From Trichococcus palustris (GTDB lineage Bacteria; Bacillota; Bacilli; Lactobacillales; Aerococcaceae), in assembly GCF_900114465.1 (NCBI RefSeq), contig NZ_FOTD01000016.1, forward strand, positions 1 to 62,433: DNA of 62,433 nt, written 5' to 3'. Shown one piece after another: positions 1-9,914 of the stretch. The notes under the pieces were generated by a model. It saw only the letters and a list, made by a program, of their open reading frames with translations, made no database searches and was not told the origin of the DNA. The position numbers and the translations under genes are program-made. The stretch's first letter is position 1. Every line of letters begins with the position of its first letter.

Positions 1-1
1 G

Positions 2-1989
<1,988 letters not shown>

Positions 1990-1992
1990 ACA

Positions 1993-2030
1993 AAATGACC
2001 TCCAGCTAGTAAGTTGGGGGTCATTTTTTT
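1993..2030 (+). terminator. rho-independent terminator of the GH1 operon
   Basis: An inverted repeat (AAATGACCTCCAGC / GTTGGGGGTCATTT) is followed by a run of seven T. It lies just after the GH1 stop codon. Confidence 0.85.
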
Positions 2031-2056
2031 GAGCTTATTAATGGATGCTGCAGCCT

Positions 2057-2920
2057 TCAGTGATCTAGCATATCCTTCGTTTTCAGCGTCTGGATCGACC
2101 GCGCCAACGCTTCTTTATTTTCAGTATAATCGATTTTATAAATGCAGGAATAGAGGACATTCAATACATATTCGAAGGCGATCTGGGAGGAAAAGGTCCC
2201 GATTTTTGCATGCTTCACCTCGTCGTCGGGGACGCCTATGCAAACCGTGCTCAACCGGGACAAGCGGCTTTGCGTCATGGCAGTGATCGTGATGAAGGGG
2301 ATCGCCTTTTCCTTGAAGTATTGCGCCGCCTTCAGATAGTGTTCGAATTGCCCGTGGTAGGTCAGGAAAATGGCGCAATCATTTTTGTCCATGTTGGCGG
2401 TGTGGTAGGCCCATTCCGAAAGCTCCGTTGTGATGATGGCATACTTGTTCAGTTTGAACAATTTGTTTTGGAAACTCGTGGCACGGATCTGGGAATCGCC
2501 CAGCGCATAGATGAAGATGCGTTTCGCCTGATGCAGCAGGTGCGCACCTTGATTCAGCGTCTCGTTGTCCAGTTCGCCGTAGCACCGATCGATCGTCTCT
2601 TTCATCAACTCGGCGATGTCTTTGCCGATCTGAATCGGGGATTCGTTATATTGGAAAGGAATATTCGGGTCGACGTTGGAAACATCTTCCAGATCTTGTT
2701 GCAATTCCTGGACTAACTTAATTTTGAACTCCTTGAAGCCGCTGAGCCCTAATTTGCGGCTCAGACGGATGACGGCGGAGTGGGAGGAAAAGGTCTGTTT
2801 GGCCAGCTCCTGAATACTGAGATGGGCGATCGCTTCTTTGTTCGACAAGATAAAGGAAGCAATCGTCTCTTCCGTTTGGGTAAAATTTTGCATTTCCTGT
2901 AATTGGGTCAATAGTTTCAT
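2057..2920 (-). CDS. MurR/RpiR family transcriptional regulator
   Basis: This 287-residue protein has an N-terminal HTH_6 domain (about residues 1-75, with the helix-turn-helix around SIQELAKQTFSSHSAVIRLS) and a C-terminal SIS sugar-phosphate-isomerase-like domain (about 110-240) that binds phosphosugars in this family. The start at 2920 is preferred over a longer in-frame ATG at 2980 because an AGGTGA site sits a few bases upstream. It is divergent from two Gfo/Idh/MocA oxidoreductases and convergent with the GH1 operon, so local control of sugar genes is likely. The effector is unknown. Confidence 0.88.
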   Translation of the reverse strand: MKLLTQLQEMQNFTQTEETIASFILSNKEAIAHLSIQELAKQTFSSHSAVIRLSRKLGLSGFKEFKIKLVQELQQDLEDVSNVDPNIPFQYNESPIQIGKDIAELMKETIDRCYGELDNETLNQGAHLLHQAKRIFIYALGDSQIRATSFQNKLFKLNKYAIITTELSEWAYHTANMDKNDCAIFLTYHGQFEHYLKAAQYFKEKAIPFITITAMTQSRLSRLSTVCIGVPDDEVKHAKIGTFSSQIAFEYVLNVLYSCIYKIDYTENKEALARSIQTLKTKDMLDH

Positions 2921-3016
2921 GTGGGTCACCTCGGATATAATTGTAGCAAAACAGCAACCGGAAATATATATCCTGAACATTTAGTCCACGATAAAAAGGA
3001 ATAGCGCAAGTTAATG

Positions 3017-3075
3017 GTTACTAATGTACCGATTCTTCATGAAGGTGTTTACATTCTGTTGTATACCGCTAAAAT
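3017..3075 (+). promoter_or_regulatory. putative promoter and operator for the oxidoreductase pair
   Basis: A -35 box TTTACA (3048-3053) and a -10 box TAAAAT (3070-3075) are separated by 16 bp, upstream of the first oxidoreductase. A small palindrome, GGTTACTAATGTACC (3017-3031), lies just upstream and could bind the divergent RpiR-type regulator. The promoter is read from the sequence; the operator role is a guess. Confidence 0.45.
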
Positions 3076-3111
3076 GGAGATAGTAGAAAGAATCTTTTAG
3101 GGGGAGAAAAT

Positions 3112-4128
3112 ATGCTGACAATCGGATACATCGGAAACGGGAAAAGCACGAACCGTTATCATTTGCCTTTTTCTTTATCAAGAAAGAATATCAAGGTCAA
3201 AACAATCTATAGCCGGAATCCCGAAAAAAGTGATTGGGAAAAAATAGAAGGCATCCACTATACGGGAAATATCGAAGAAATCATGAAAGATGATGACATC
3301 CAACTGGTTGTGATCTGCACGTATACAGACTCCCATTATGAATATGCCAAAATGGCGTTGGATCACGGGAAAAATGTACTCGTCGAGAAACCCTTCATGT
3401 TGACGAGCGAAGAAGCGATCGCCATTTTTAACTATGCAAAAGAAAAAGGCTTGTTTATCCAATGCTATCAAAACAGAAGATATGATTCCGATTTTTTGAC
3501 GACGCAAAAGGTGATCGAAAGCGGCAAACTAGGGGAGCTGCTGGAGGTCGAAATGCATTTCGACTACTATCGGCCGGAGATTCCCAATTCCGTTACCCAA
3601 TTTTCTAAACACAGCAGCTATCTCTATGGGCATGGCTGCCATACCATCGATCAGGTCCTTGGCTATTTCGGCAAGCCGGACAACATCCATTACGATGTGC
3701 GGCAATTATTAGGGGCGGGAAGAATGAACGATTACTTTGACCTGGATTTTTATTATCAAAGCCTGAAGGTCTCCGTCAAATCCAGCTATTTCAGATTGAA
3801 GGAACGCCCTAGCTTTGTGGTGTACGGTAAAAAGGGCATGTTCGTCAAACAGACAAAAGACAGACAGGAAGAACACCTGAAGTTATTCCATATGCTGAAC
3901 CATTCCGATTTCGGGATCGACTTGCCGGAACATTACGGGGTCCTGACCTATATGGACGATGAGGGGATCTATCACGAAGAAAAAGTGGTTTCCGAAAAGG
4001 GGGACTATGCGCGGGTCTACGACGATGTCTACAACGCAATCGTGAATGGGAAAGAAAAAGTGACCAAGGATGAAGAAACAATCCTGCAGATGGAGATATT
4101 AGAAAAAGGGATAGAAGGGTGTCGTTAA
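3112..4128 (+). CDS. Gfo/Idh/MocA family oxidoreductase
   Basis: This 338-residue NAD(P)-dependent oxidoreductase has an N-terminal Rossmann fold. The nucleotide loop (GYIGNGKST, residues 5-13) departs from the usual GxGxxG, and the family EKP motif is present near residue 100 (VLVEKPF). The C-terminal alpha/beta domain would carry the substrate site. A GGGGGAG RBS precedes the ATG. Such enzymes oxidise or reduce sugars, inositols or related polyols, but the substrate cannot be assigned. It is followed one base later by a second member of the family, suggesting a two-enzyme operon divergent from the RpiR regulator. Confidence 0.85.
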   Translation: MLTIGYIGNGKSTNRYHLPFSLSRKNIKVKTIYSRNPEKSDWEKIEGIHYTGNIEEIMKDDDIQLVVICTYTDSHYEYAKMALDHGKNVLVEKPFMLTSEEAIAIFNYAKEKGLFIQCYQNRRYDSDFLTTQKVIESGKLGELLEVEMHFDYYRPEIPNSVTQFSKHSSYLYGHGCHTIDQVLGYFGKPDNIHYDVRQLLGAGRMNDYFDLDFYYQSLKVSVKSSYFRLKERPSFVVYGKKGMFVKQTKDRQEEHLKLFHMLNHSDFGIDLPEHYGVLTYMDDEGIYHEEKVVSEKGDYARVYDDVYNAIVNGKEKVTKDEETILQMEILEKGIEGCR

Positions 4129-4129
4129 C

Positions 4130-5131
4130 ATGAGATTAGGCATCGTCGGCGCAGGCCAAATCGTACAGGATTTATTGAACTTCATCCAGGAGGTTCCGAA
4201 TATTGAACTTCATGCCATTTGTGCAACAAAACAGGAAGAAGGGAAGCTTCTAGAACTGCAAACGAACCATTCCATCGCAAAGGTCTACTTGGATTACCAA
4301 GAACTTTTGCGGGATGAGGAAGTGGACACCATCTACATCGCCTTGCCGAACCACCTGCACTACACCTTCTCGAAGGAAGCGCTCCTGAAGGGCAAGCATG
4401 TGATCTGCGAAAAACCATTCACTTCCAATTTGCGGGATTTCGAGGAATTGAGCGTCTTGGCCCAAGAGCAGGGGCTGATTTTGCTGGAGGCCATCACGAC
4501 GCAATACTTGAAGAACTACCTATCCATCAAAGAAAAAATTGCTGGACTCGGGGACATCAAAATCGTGGAATGCAACTATTCGCAATACTCGTCCCGCTAT
4601 GATGCCTTCAAAAGGGGAGAAGTATTGCCGGCATTCAATCCGAAAATGGCCGGCGGCGCCCTGATGGACCTCAACATCTACAATATCCACTTTGTAGTCG
4701 GAATGTTCGGCCAACCGAAGGACGTCCAGTACTTCGCGAACATGGAACGGGGAGTCGACACATCGGGGATACTGATGCTCGATTACGGCACTTTCAAATG
4801 TGTCTGCATCGGTTCGAAGGACAGCAAGGCGCCCGTTTCAGCCAACATCCAGGGGGATAAAGGCTGCATCCACTTGAATGGTCCAGCCAACGTCTGCGAT
4901 TCGTTTGATCTATTACTGAATGATGGATCAGCGACAGCATTCGATGAGAAAGATCACCCGCATCGCATGTATGATGAATTCGTGGCATTCGAACGGATCA
5001 TCCGCCAAAAGGATACTGTCAAAGCTGAAGCCATGCTGGCGAACAGCCGATCCGTCATGCAAGTGATCGAGAAGGCCAAAGCCTCGGCCGGACTTTTATT
5101 CGGTGCAGAAGTGCAAGCTGAACAAAATTAG
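4130..5131 (+). CDS. Gfo/Idh/MocA family oxidoreductase
   Basis: This 333-residue enzyme has a canonical Rossmann loop (GIVGAGQIVQD, residues 4-14), a VICEKPF motif near residue 95, and a GGALMDLNIYNIHFVVGMFG segment typical of the subgroup that includes dihydrodiol-dehydrogenase-like proteins. It starts one base after the stop of the preceding oxidoreductase, so the two are likely co-transcribed and perhaps act in one pathway. The two proteins are clearly different in sequence, not a recent duplication. The substrate is unknown. Confidence 0.87.
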   Translation: MRLGIVGAGQIVQDLLNFIQEVPNIELHAICATKQEEGKLLELQTNHSIAKVYLDYQELLRDEEVDTIYIALPNHLHYTFSKEALLKGKHVICEKPFTSNLRDFEELSVLAQEQGLILLEAITTQYLKNYLSIKEKIAGLGDIKIVECNYSQYSSRYDAFKRGEVLPAFNPKMAGGALMDLNIYNIHFVVGMFGQPKDVQYFANMERGVDTSGILMLDYGTFKCVCIGSKDSKAPVSANIQGDKGCIHLNGPANVCDSFDLLLNDGSATAFDEKDHPHRMYDEFVAFERIIRQKDTVKAEAMLANSRSVMQVIEKAKASAGLLFGAEVQAEQN

Positions 5132-5189
5132 TCAAGGCGGATTCGTTGCCATGGGAGAAGATCCCGCATTTTCTTGCCGAAATATTGAA

Positions 5190-5239
5190 GAGCGTGGTGC
5201 ATAGATCATCGGGAATGATTTATGCGCCACGCTCTTTTT
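5190..5239. terminator. bidirectional terminator
   Basis: A long hairpin with arms GAGCGTGG...CCACGCTC and a T run on the plus side lies between the convergent oxidoreductase and MerR genes and can serve both. Confidence 0.8.
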
Positions 5240-5630
5240 ACCATTTGTCGGGATTGCTGTTATCGGGAATAAGATGGTTCATAACATATTCATAGTTATT
5301 CGCTTTATTCGTAATGGATTCAGCTTTTTGGGTTATCTCAATTAGCTTGGCATCCACGATTTCTTTTTGCTTCAAAATTATCTCGTAGCGCTCCCTTATG
5401 GTAGAATCACCCTGTAGACACAGGTCGACGTATGCCTTGATTACCTCTATCGACATCCCGCAGCCCCTCAGGATTTGCGCGCCTTTTAGCCAATGAATGG
5501 ATTTTTCGTCAAAAAGCCTGTTGTTGTTTTGATTGCGCTGAAGACTTGGAACGAGTCCTTTGTCTGTATAGAACCTGATGGTATGTTCAGTCATACCGAG
5601 CATTTTGGAAACTTCTTTGACGGTATACAT
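5238..5630 (-). CDS. MerR family transcriptional regulator
   Basis: This 130-residue regulator has a winged HTH at residues 1-70 (MYTVKEVSKMLGMTEHTIRFYT) and a C-terminal coiled-coil dimerisation helix. There is no metal-binding cysteine cluster, which suggests a small-molecule or stress-sensing subgroup. The ATG at 5630 has a GGGGG site upstream; the longer frame would run through the promoter region. It is divergent from an MFS transporter, and the shared space holds a promoter with the long spacer that MerR proteins act on. Confidence 0.9.
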   Translation of the reverse strand: MYTVKEVSKMLGMTEHTIRFYTDKGLVPSLQRNQNNNRLFDEKSIHWLKGAQILRGCGMSIEVIKAYVDLCLQGDSTIRERYEIILKQKEIVDAKLIEITQKAESITNKANNYEYVMNHLIPDNSNPDKW

Positions 5631-5665
5631 TTTAAATCCCCCTGCAAAATATATTGAAAAACTCC

Positions 5666-5696
5666 TTGACTTCGTGTAACTCGAAGATGGTAGAGT
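5666..5696 (+). promoter_or_regulatory. MerR-type promoter with 19-bp spacer and operator dyad
   Basis: A -35 TTGACT (5666-5671) and a -10 TAGAGT (5691-5696) are separated by 19 bp, the unusually long spacing on which MerR activators work. The spacer contains the dyad TTCG-N7-CGAA (5671-5685). It points toward the MFS gene. Confidence 0.7.
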
Positions 5697-5804
5697 CATT
5701 ATATCAAAGGAACGCTGTTAATGCGAAGATATGATAACGATTTTTTCGTAGCTTTATTTCCATGATAGCAATATCACTAATTTACAAAAGGAGTAGTAAA
5801 CACA

Positions 5805-6995
5805 ATGGAAGAAACAATTGAAGATACAATGGACATCAAAGGCAAAATTTATTTGCTGACGTTCGTAAGTTTCCTAGTCGGCACGTTGCAATTCGTCATC
5901 GGGGGCATCCTGGATAAAGTGGCTCTTTCGGTAGGCGTTTCGGTATCCACAGTGGGACAGGTCATCACAGCTTTTTCGCTGGCCGCCGCCATCGGCACGC
6001 CAATCTTCATGATGGCGACCGCGAAGATGGATAGACGCAAGCAACTGCTGATCGGTCTTGCTGCGATATTGCTCAGCACAATTTCTACGATAGCCTTGCC
6101 TGGATTCGGGTTCCTGATGTTTTCCCGTATCATACTTGGCGTAGGGACGGGGATTTACAACATAAGCGCTTATGCAATCATCGCCAAGATGGCTCCTCCC
6201 GGACGGCAGGCCATGGCTTTGTCGAACCTCGCAATGGGAGCCAGCGCCGCCCTGGTCATTGGTGTTCCGATTGCCCGTGTTGTGGCCGCTGTTTATGATT
6301 GGAGAATCATCTTCCTGGTCATCGGCATCCTGACCCTGCTGTCAATCGTTGCCGTAATACGCATGATTCCAACCGCGGCAGGTGAAGCGCCGATTCCGCT
6401 TAGTCAACAACTTTCACTGTTGAAGAACCCCAAGATAACTGTGGCCCTCAGCGTATCGTTTTTTATGTTTGTCGCCTATTCGATCGTCAATTCGTACACG
6501 ACTCCTTTTCTTCTATCGGTTATGCCGTCGATGGAATCCCGCATAAGTGTCATTCTCCTTTTATTAGGGGTCGCTAGCTTGGTCGGTTCCAAGCTGGGTG
6601 GCTTTTTGGCGGATCGGATGGGTGCCGCCCGTACCTTGGTGGGAGGAATGATTGTACAAGCCATTGCGCTGATGATGATCCCTATCTTTTCCGGATCGGT
6701 AATTGCCACCGTTTCCTTGCTGATTATCTGGGCCATAGCCGCCTGGATATGCGGACCGACCCTGAACTTCAATCTGGTCTCCCTTGCACCGGAAGCGTCG
6801 GGTATCATGCTCAGCCTGAACAGCACCTTCATCCAGTTCGGCTTTGCTGCTGGTGCTGCGATAGGGGGAATCGTCGTGGGAAGTGCGTCGATAATGGCAA
6901 TCATGTGGACAGGTGCTGCCTCGGTAGCCTTTGCCGCCATCGTGGGAATGGTTTCCTTCGGCCTTGCTCCATCCCGCAAAAATACTCCTCTATAA
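5805..6995 (+). CDS. MFS transporter (drug/solute efflux type)
   Basis: This 396-residue integral membrane protein has about 12 hydrophobic segments. The first cytoplasmic loop carries MDRRKQLL and the second half LADRMGAARTL, both variants of the MFS motif A. The family profile is that of AraJ/DHA1-like exporters, but the substrate is unknown. An AAAGGAG site lies upstream of the ATG. The divergent MerR gene and the MerR-style promoter suggest inducible efflux of whatever ligand the regulator senses. A strong hairpin terminator follows. Confidence 0.87.
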   Translation: MEETIEDTMDIKGKIYLLTFVSFLVGTLQFVIGGILDKVALSVGVSVSTVGQVITAFSLAAAIGTPIFMMATAKMDRRKQLLIGLAAILLSTISTIALPGFGFLMFSRIILGVGTGIYNISAYAIIAKMAPPGRQAMALSNLAMGASAALVIGVPIARVVAAVYDWRIIFLVIGILTLLSIVAVIRMIPTAAGEAPIPLSQQLSLLKNPKITVALSVSFFMFVAYSIVNSYTTPFLLSVMPSMESRISVILLLLGVASLVGSKLGGFLADRMGAARTLVGGMIVQAIALMMIPIFSGSVIATVSLLIIWAIAAWICGPTLNFNLVSLAPEASGIMLSLNSTFIQFGFAAGAAIGGIVVGSASIMAIMWTGAASVAFAAIVGMVSFGLAPSRKNTPL

Positions 6996-7000
6996 CATAG

Positions 7001-7048
7001 AAAACCGCATTAAAATGGATCTGAACGTCCATTTTAATGCGGTTTTTT
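7001..7048 (+). terminator. rho-independent terminator of the MFS gene
   Basis: Arms AAAACCGCATTAAAATGGA and TCCATTTTAATGCGGTTTT are followed by TT. The same arm design recurs at 49225-49270. Confidence 0.88.
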
Positions 7049-7120
7049 GTTTCTTCGGATGGGTGCCGGATTCGCACTGATCATTCTGGATGCACGGTTT
7101 CAGGGAAGTTGCCAAGAAAC

Positions 7121-7310
7121 CGAATAATGCAAGCCTATTCGGCTTTCTGAACAGAATTTTCCGCGCATTATCGAATACCCACTAGTTATTCGATTACATG
7201 CTCTTCATGCACATCCTTATTATCGAATAACAATAGCTTATTCGGTTTCCTGATCAGAATCTTATAGAAATTACCGAATATAACACGTTTATCCGCTTTT
7301 CCGGACGTAA
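7121..7310. repeat. periodic array of four 21-bp palindromes
   Basis: Four copies of CGAATA-N9-TATTCG (the last ends TATCCG) start at 7121, 7172, 7224 and 7275, that is, 51, 52 and 51 bp apart. Each is exactly 21 bp long, and the nine central bases differ between copies. The spacers (30-31 nt) carry small palindromes of their own, such as CTGATCAG at 7250-7257. The array fills most of the gene-free stretch between the MFS terminator and the aldo/keto reductase; no ORF or promoter is evident there. Confidence 0.8.
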
Positions 7311-7361
7311 TCCCGCGGCCATCTTATACGGATGGACATGCCCGTGCTGCATCAAATCTAA

Positions 7362-7397
7362 AAAAGAGTGCCTCCATATTAAGGAAGCACTCTCTAA
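7362..7397 (-). terminator. terminator of the aldo/keto reductase gene
   Basis: On the minus strand the hairpin GAGTGCTTCC / GGAGGCACTC is followed by TTTTTTAG, directly after the stop codon. Confidence 0.8.
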
Positions 7398-7409
7398 ACG
7401 TGTGATGAT

Positions 7410-8228
7410 TTATTTTGCGCGGACATCCTTCAGGGCGTCCAAAATAGCCACATCTTCAGGTGAAATGGTGAAATCCAGCTGCGCATTTTCGATGATGCGC
7501 GCTTCGTGCGTGGACTTCGGCAGAGGCAACGTATCCTTCTCCAGGCAGTAACGGATGGATAGTTGCGCCGGCGTCACGCCATATTTTTCAGCCATCTGCT
7601 TGATTTCAGTGCTGTCCAGAATTGCCCCGGTAGCCAAAGGCGAATAGGCTTCGACAACGATGTTATGCGATTTGCAGAAAGCCAGCAGGCCCGTTTGGTC
7701 ACGGCCGATGTAGAATGGGATTTGGTTCGCCATCGGCACGATGTCGCAGTTGTCCAGGATAGCTTGCAAGTCTTTGATGGCGAAGTTCGAAACCCCGATT
7801 GCGCGGATCCGACCTTCGTCATAGAGCTGTTCCATGGCTTTCCAGACTTGGATATTGCCTTCGGTGCAGTCTTTGCCGATTTCGTCCCATGGCCAAGGCG
7901 CATGAATCAGATAAAGGTCCAAATAATCCAAACCAAGATTGCTCATGGTTTCTTCAAAGTGCTGCAACGCACCGTCGAAATCTTTCACTTGTGCGGGCAG
8001 CTTGCTGGTCACAAACACTTCTTCGCGGGCAATGCCGAAGTCGCGGATCGCTTTCCCTACATTCTCTTCATTATGATAGGCATGCGCCGTATCGATATGC
8101 GTATAGCCGTTCTTCAGAGCCATGGTCACCGCCGCATAGGCTTCTTCGTTGGGGATTTGCCATGTCCCGAAGCCGATACGGGGAATCGTTACACCATTAT
8201 AAAACGTGAATACATCTTTATTTGTCAT
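7410..8228 (-). CDS. aldo/keto reductase
   Basis: This 272-residue NADPH-dependent reductase of the AKR5/2,5-diketo-gluconate reductase-like group is a cytoplasmic TIM barrel. The catalytic tetrad is visible: Asp in HIDTAHAY, Tyr in the same motif, Lys in TSKLPA and His in LIHAPW; GVSNF and the cofactor loop PKSTHEARI are also present. The ATG at 8228 has an ideal AGGAGG site, so the longer upstream frame is not used. It is a single-gene unit with its own terminator. The physiological substrate cannot be inferred. Confidence 0.9.
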   Translation of the reverse strand: MTNKDVFTFYNGVTIPRIGFGTWQIPNEEAYAAVTMALKNGYTHIDTAHAYHNEENVGKAIRDFGIAREEVFVTSKLPAQVKDFDGALQHFEETMSNLGLDYLDLYLIHAPWPWDEIGKDCTEGNIQVWKAMEQLYDEGRIRAIGVSNFAIKDLQAILDNCDIVPMANQIPFYIGRDQTGLLAFCKSHNIVVEAYSPLATGAILDSTEIKQMAEKYGVTPAQLSIRYCLEKDTLPLPKSTHEARIIENAQLDFTISPEDVAILDALKDVRAK

Positions 8229-8247
8229 ACGCGAATACCTCCTGATA

Positions 8248-8261
8248 TGATAACGTTTACT
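8248..8261 (-). promoter_or_regulatory. candidate cre (CcpA) site
   Basis: TGATAACGTTTACT matches the consensus TGWAANCGNTNWCA at 12 of 14 positions. It lies 20 bases upstream of the aldo/keto reductase start, so binding there would block expression. Confidence 0.4.
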
Positions 8262-8373
8262 AAAGTTCAGTTTAGAACAGTTGGGGGCCGATGTAAAAGA
8301 ATACAACTTGAAAATCGAAAAAACGACAATAATGTAATATGCGTAAATAGAATAATTATCTCTACAAGATCTA

Positions 8374-8560
8374 TTGACACTCCCACGGCTAAAGCCGCAA
8401 GTCCCACACCTTACGGTGCTAGAATGGGATTCTTGAGTACCTTAACGAACGCAGGCCATTTCTGTTTTGTCCGGTCTCAAGTTTAGGGTGTGCCATCACC
8501 CCTCCCAAGGCAGGTCTCTTGGACCCTTGGGCACCCAGACTGTTACCATCTGGATTAGAT
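8374..8560 (-). ncRNA. right end and probable omega/reRNA of TnpB element 1
   Basis: Downstream of the tnpB stop lies a structured 180-base stretch ending in the hairpin CGGC-TAAA-GCCG (8386-8397) and the boundary TTGACAC. This layout (3' end of tnpB plus conserved hairpin at the element end) is that of the guide RNA scaffolds of IS200/IS605 elements. The guide would begin immediately outside, at about 8373 reading leftward. The second tnpB in the window has a similar end, TTGAACCTCTCATGAC-TAAA-GTCA. Confidence 0.65.
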
Positions 8561-9574
8561 TGTTCTGGCGATGTTCAGGGCGCCGACCCTGTCGCGATGG
8601 GAGTGATACCCGCAGCCGCAGTTATAGTTCCGGTCTTCCACTTTGTTCCGTTCCCCGCACGTTGGGCAGGTTTGGGACGTGTATCCGGGATCGATGTAGA
8701 CTGCCTGTATCCCGAGTTCGCGCGCCTTGTATTCAATGAAGGAAGACAACTCGTAGAAGGTCCAACTGTGCAGGTTCGCTTTGTTTTTTCCTCTTAGCCT
8801 TGAGGTCCGACGGATGCCGGAAAGCTTTTCCAGATGGATGGTGCCGCAGTTGTTTTCCATTGCGTACGTGACGATCTGCCGGGAAAGCTTGTGATTGATG
8901 TCCCGCATAATTCTGGCTTCCTTGTCATTTATGTTCTTGATTGCGTTAAGTTTTTTCTTTTTGCCCAATTGACGTCGGAGTTCTTTGTATTTCCTTCGGA
9001 GGCACTTGTTTTGTCGGCCGTTGCCGAAGAATTGGGTCTTCCCACTGGAAGCGACCACGCCGACCGCCGGGCAAAGGATGCCCAAATCCACGCCGAGTAT
9101 CCCGTCACCAACAAATTCCTCCGCTTCGGTATAAACAGAAATTTGCGCCATCCAATGGAAACCTTTCTTCGTGATCCGCAATGCCCCCAGTTTGGAACGG
9201 GAAAGCACCCTGAACAGCTCTTCCGGGATGACGGCCTTGATGGCCGTCTTCTTGGTTTTGCCGTCCATCATAAGCGGAAAACGGATAGCCTTTTCATCCA
9301 CCGAAAAATTCTGATTGTTGTACGAAAGCATCGGTTTTTTGAAGACGCATTTGCCGAATTGTTTGTGCTTGCATTTGGCGTATCGGATCAATTCATTTTT
9401 CAGGACTGAAGGAATATCCGCTTCGATGTCTTTCGAGGTGACCTTTGGAAACCTTTCTTCGCTGATTGCCTGTTGGACCAATACGTTTGCCTGTTGGATA
9501 TACACTAATGAGAGCCGTTTCAGTTCGGCGGCCTGGGACTTTATCGGTTTCAATTTGATTTTGACCGTCCTCAT
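8555..9574 (-). CDS. tnpB: TnpB RNA-guided endonuclease (IS200/IS605 family)
   Basis: This 339-residue TnpB has a RuvC-like nuclease with all acidic residues present: Asp163 in GVDLG, Glu249 in IHLEK and Asp328 in HRDRVGA. The zinc ribbon has Cys303/Cys306 and Cys319/Cys321. In this family the protein uses the RNA from the element's right end to cut DNA at the empty donor site, keeping the element in place. The ATG at 9574 has an AGAGGTG site; a GTG nine bases upstream is less likely. No tnpA is present. The promoter overlaps an operator-like palindrome shared with a divergent ribbon-helix-helix gene. Confidence 0.93.
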   Translation of the reverse strand: MRTVKIKLKPIKSQAAELKRLSLVYIQQANVLVQQAISEERFPKVTSKDIEADIPSVLKNELIRYAKCKHKQFGKCVFKKPMLSYNNQNFSVDEKAIRFPLMMDGKTKKTAIKAVIPEELFRVLSRSKLGALRITKKGFHWMAQISVYTEAEEFVGDGILGVDLGILCPAVGVVASSGKTQFFGNGRQNKCLRRKYKELRRQLGKKKKLNAIKNINDKEARIMRDINHKLSRQIVTYAMENNCGTIHLEKLSGIRRTSRLRGKNKANLHSWTFYELSSFIEYKARELGIQAVYIDPGYTSQTCPTCGERNKVEDRNYNCGCGYHSHRDRVGALNIARTI

Positions 9575-9609
9575 CCTTGACACCTCTTTCTGTCACTGGG
9601 TATACTCCT

Positions 9610-9638
9610 ATTATACAGACAACTGTATAATACAACAA
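9610..9638. promoter_or_regulatory. divergent tnpB/RHH promoter with perfect palindrome
   Basis: TTATACAGACAACTGTATAA (9611-9630) is a perfect 8-bp inverted repeat around ACAA. On the minus strand it overlaps a tnpB promoter, -35 TTGTTG (9633-9638) and -10 TATAAT (9610-9615) with a 17-bp spacer. On the plus strand it overlaps a TATAAT (9626-9631) for the small RHH gene. A dimeric repressor bound here would block both. Confidence 0.65.
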
Positions 9639-9643
9639 GAAAG

Positions 9644-9811
9644 ATGGTGCCGGAAATGACCAAAAAAAGGATCAATCTGACCATAGCGGAACAGGTGTAT
9701 AAAGACTTGAAAAAAAAGGCAATCGACGAAAACACGTCCGTGTCGCAACTGCTCGAACGGATCGCAAAGGAATACTTGGAAAAAGAGCAGCGCCTTTCAT
9801 CCCGCCTCTAA
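9644..9811 (+). CDS. small ribbon-helix-helix (CopG/Arc-like) protein
   Basis: This 55-residue basic protein (51 if the second ATG at 9656 is used; neither has a strong RBS) has a beta-strand (KRINLTI) followed by two helices (AEQVYKDLKKKAIDENTS, VSQLLERIAKEYLEK). This is the ribbon-helix-helix pattern of CopG/Arc DNA-binding proteins, which act as dimers on short palindromes. It is divergent from tnpB, and a perfect palindrome lies in the shared promoter. A sequence resembling an IS200/IS605 end lies just downstream (9822-9850), so the gene appears to be inside the element, in the place a divergent tnpA would occupy. The role as repressor is inferred. Confidence 0.7.
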   Translation: MVPEMTKKRINLTIAEQVYKDLKKKAIDENTSVSQLLERIAKEYLEKEQRLSSRL

Positions 9812-9914
9812 AGGGGGTATTGATACACCGTGGTGGGCTTTCTCAGCGCCAAATTCGGTAATATATTTCCAATATGATAAACTGGTGAGTATAGAGAAAA
9901 AGCGAGGTGAAGCC

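Noticed and set aside
7121-7310. CRISPR array
   Set aside because: The repeated part is two 6-bp arms with variable centres rather than a conserved 25-36 bp repeat, and there are no cas genes.
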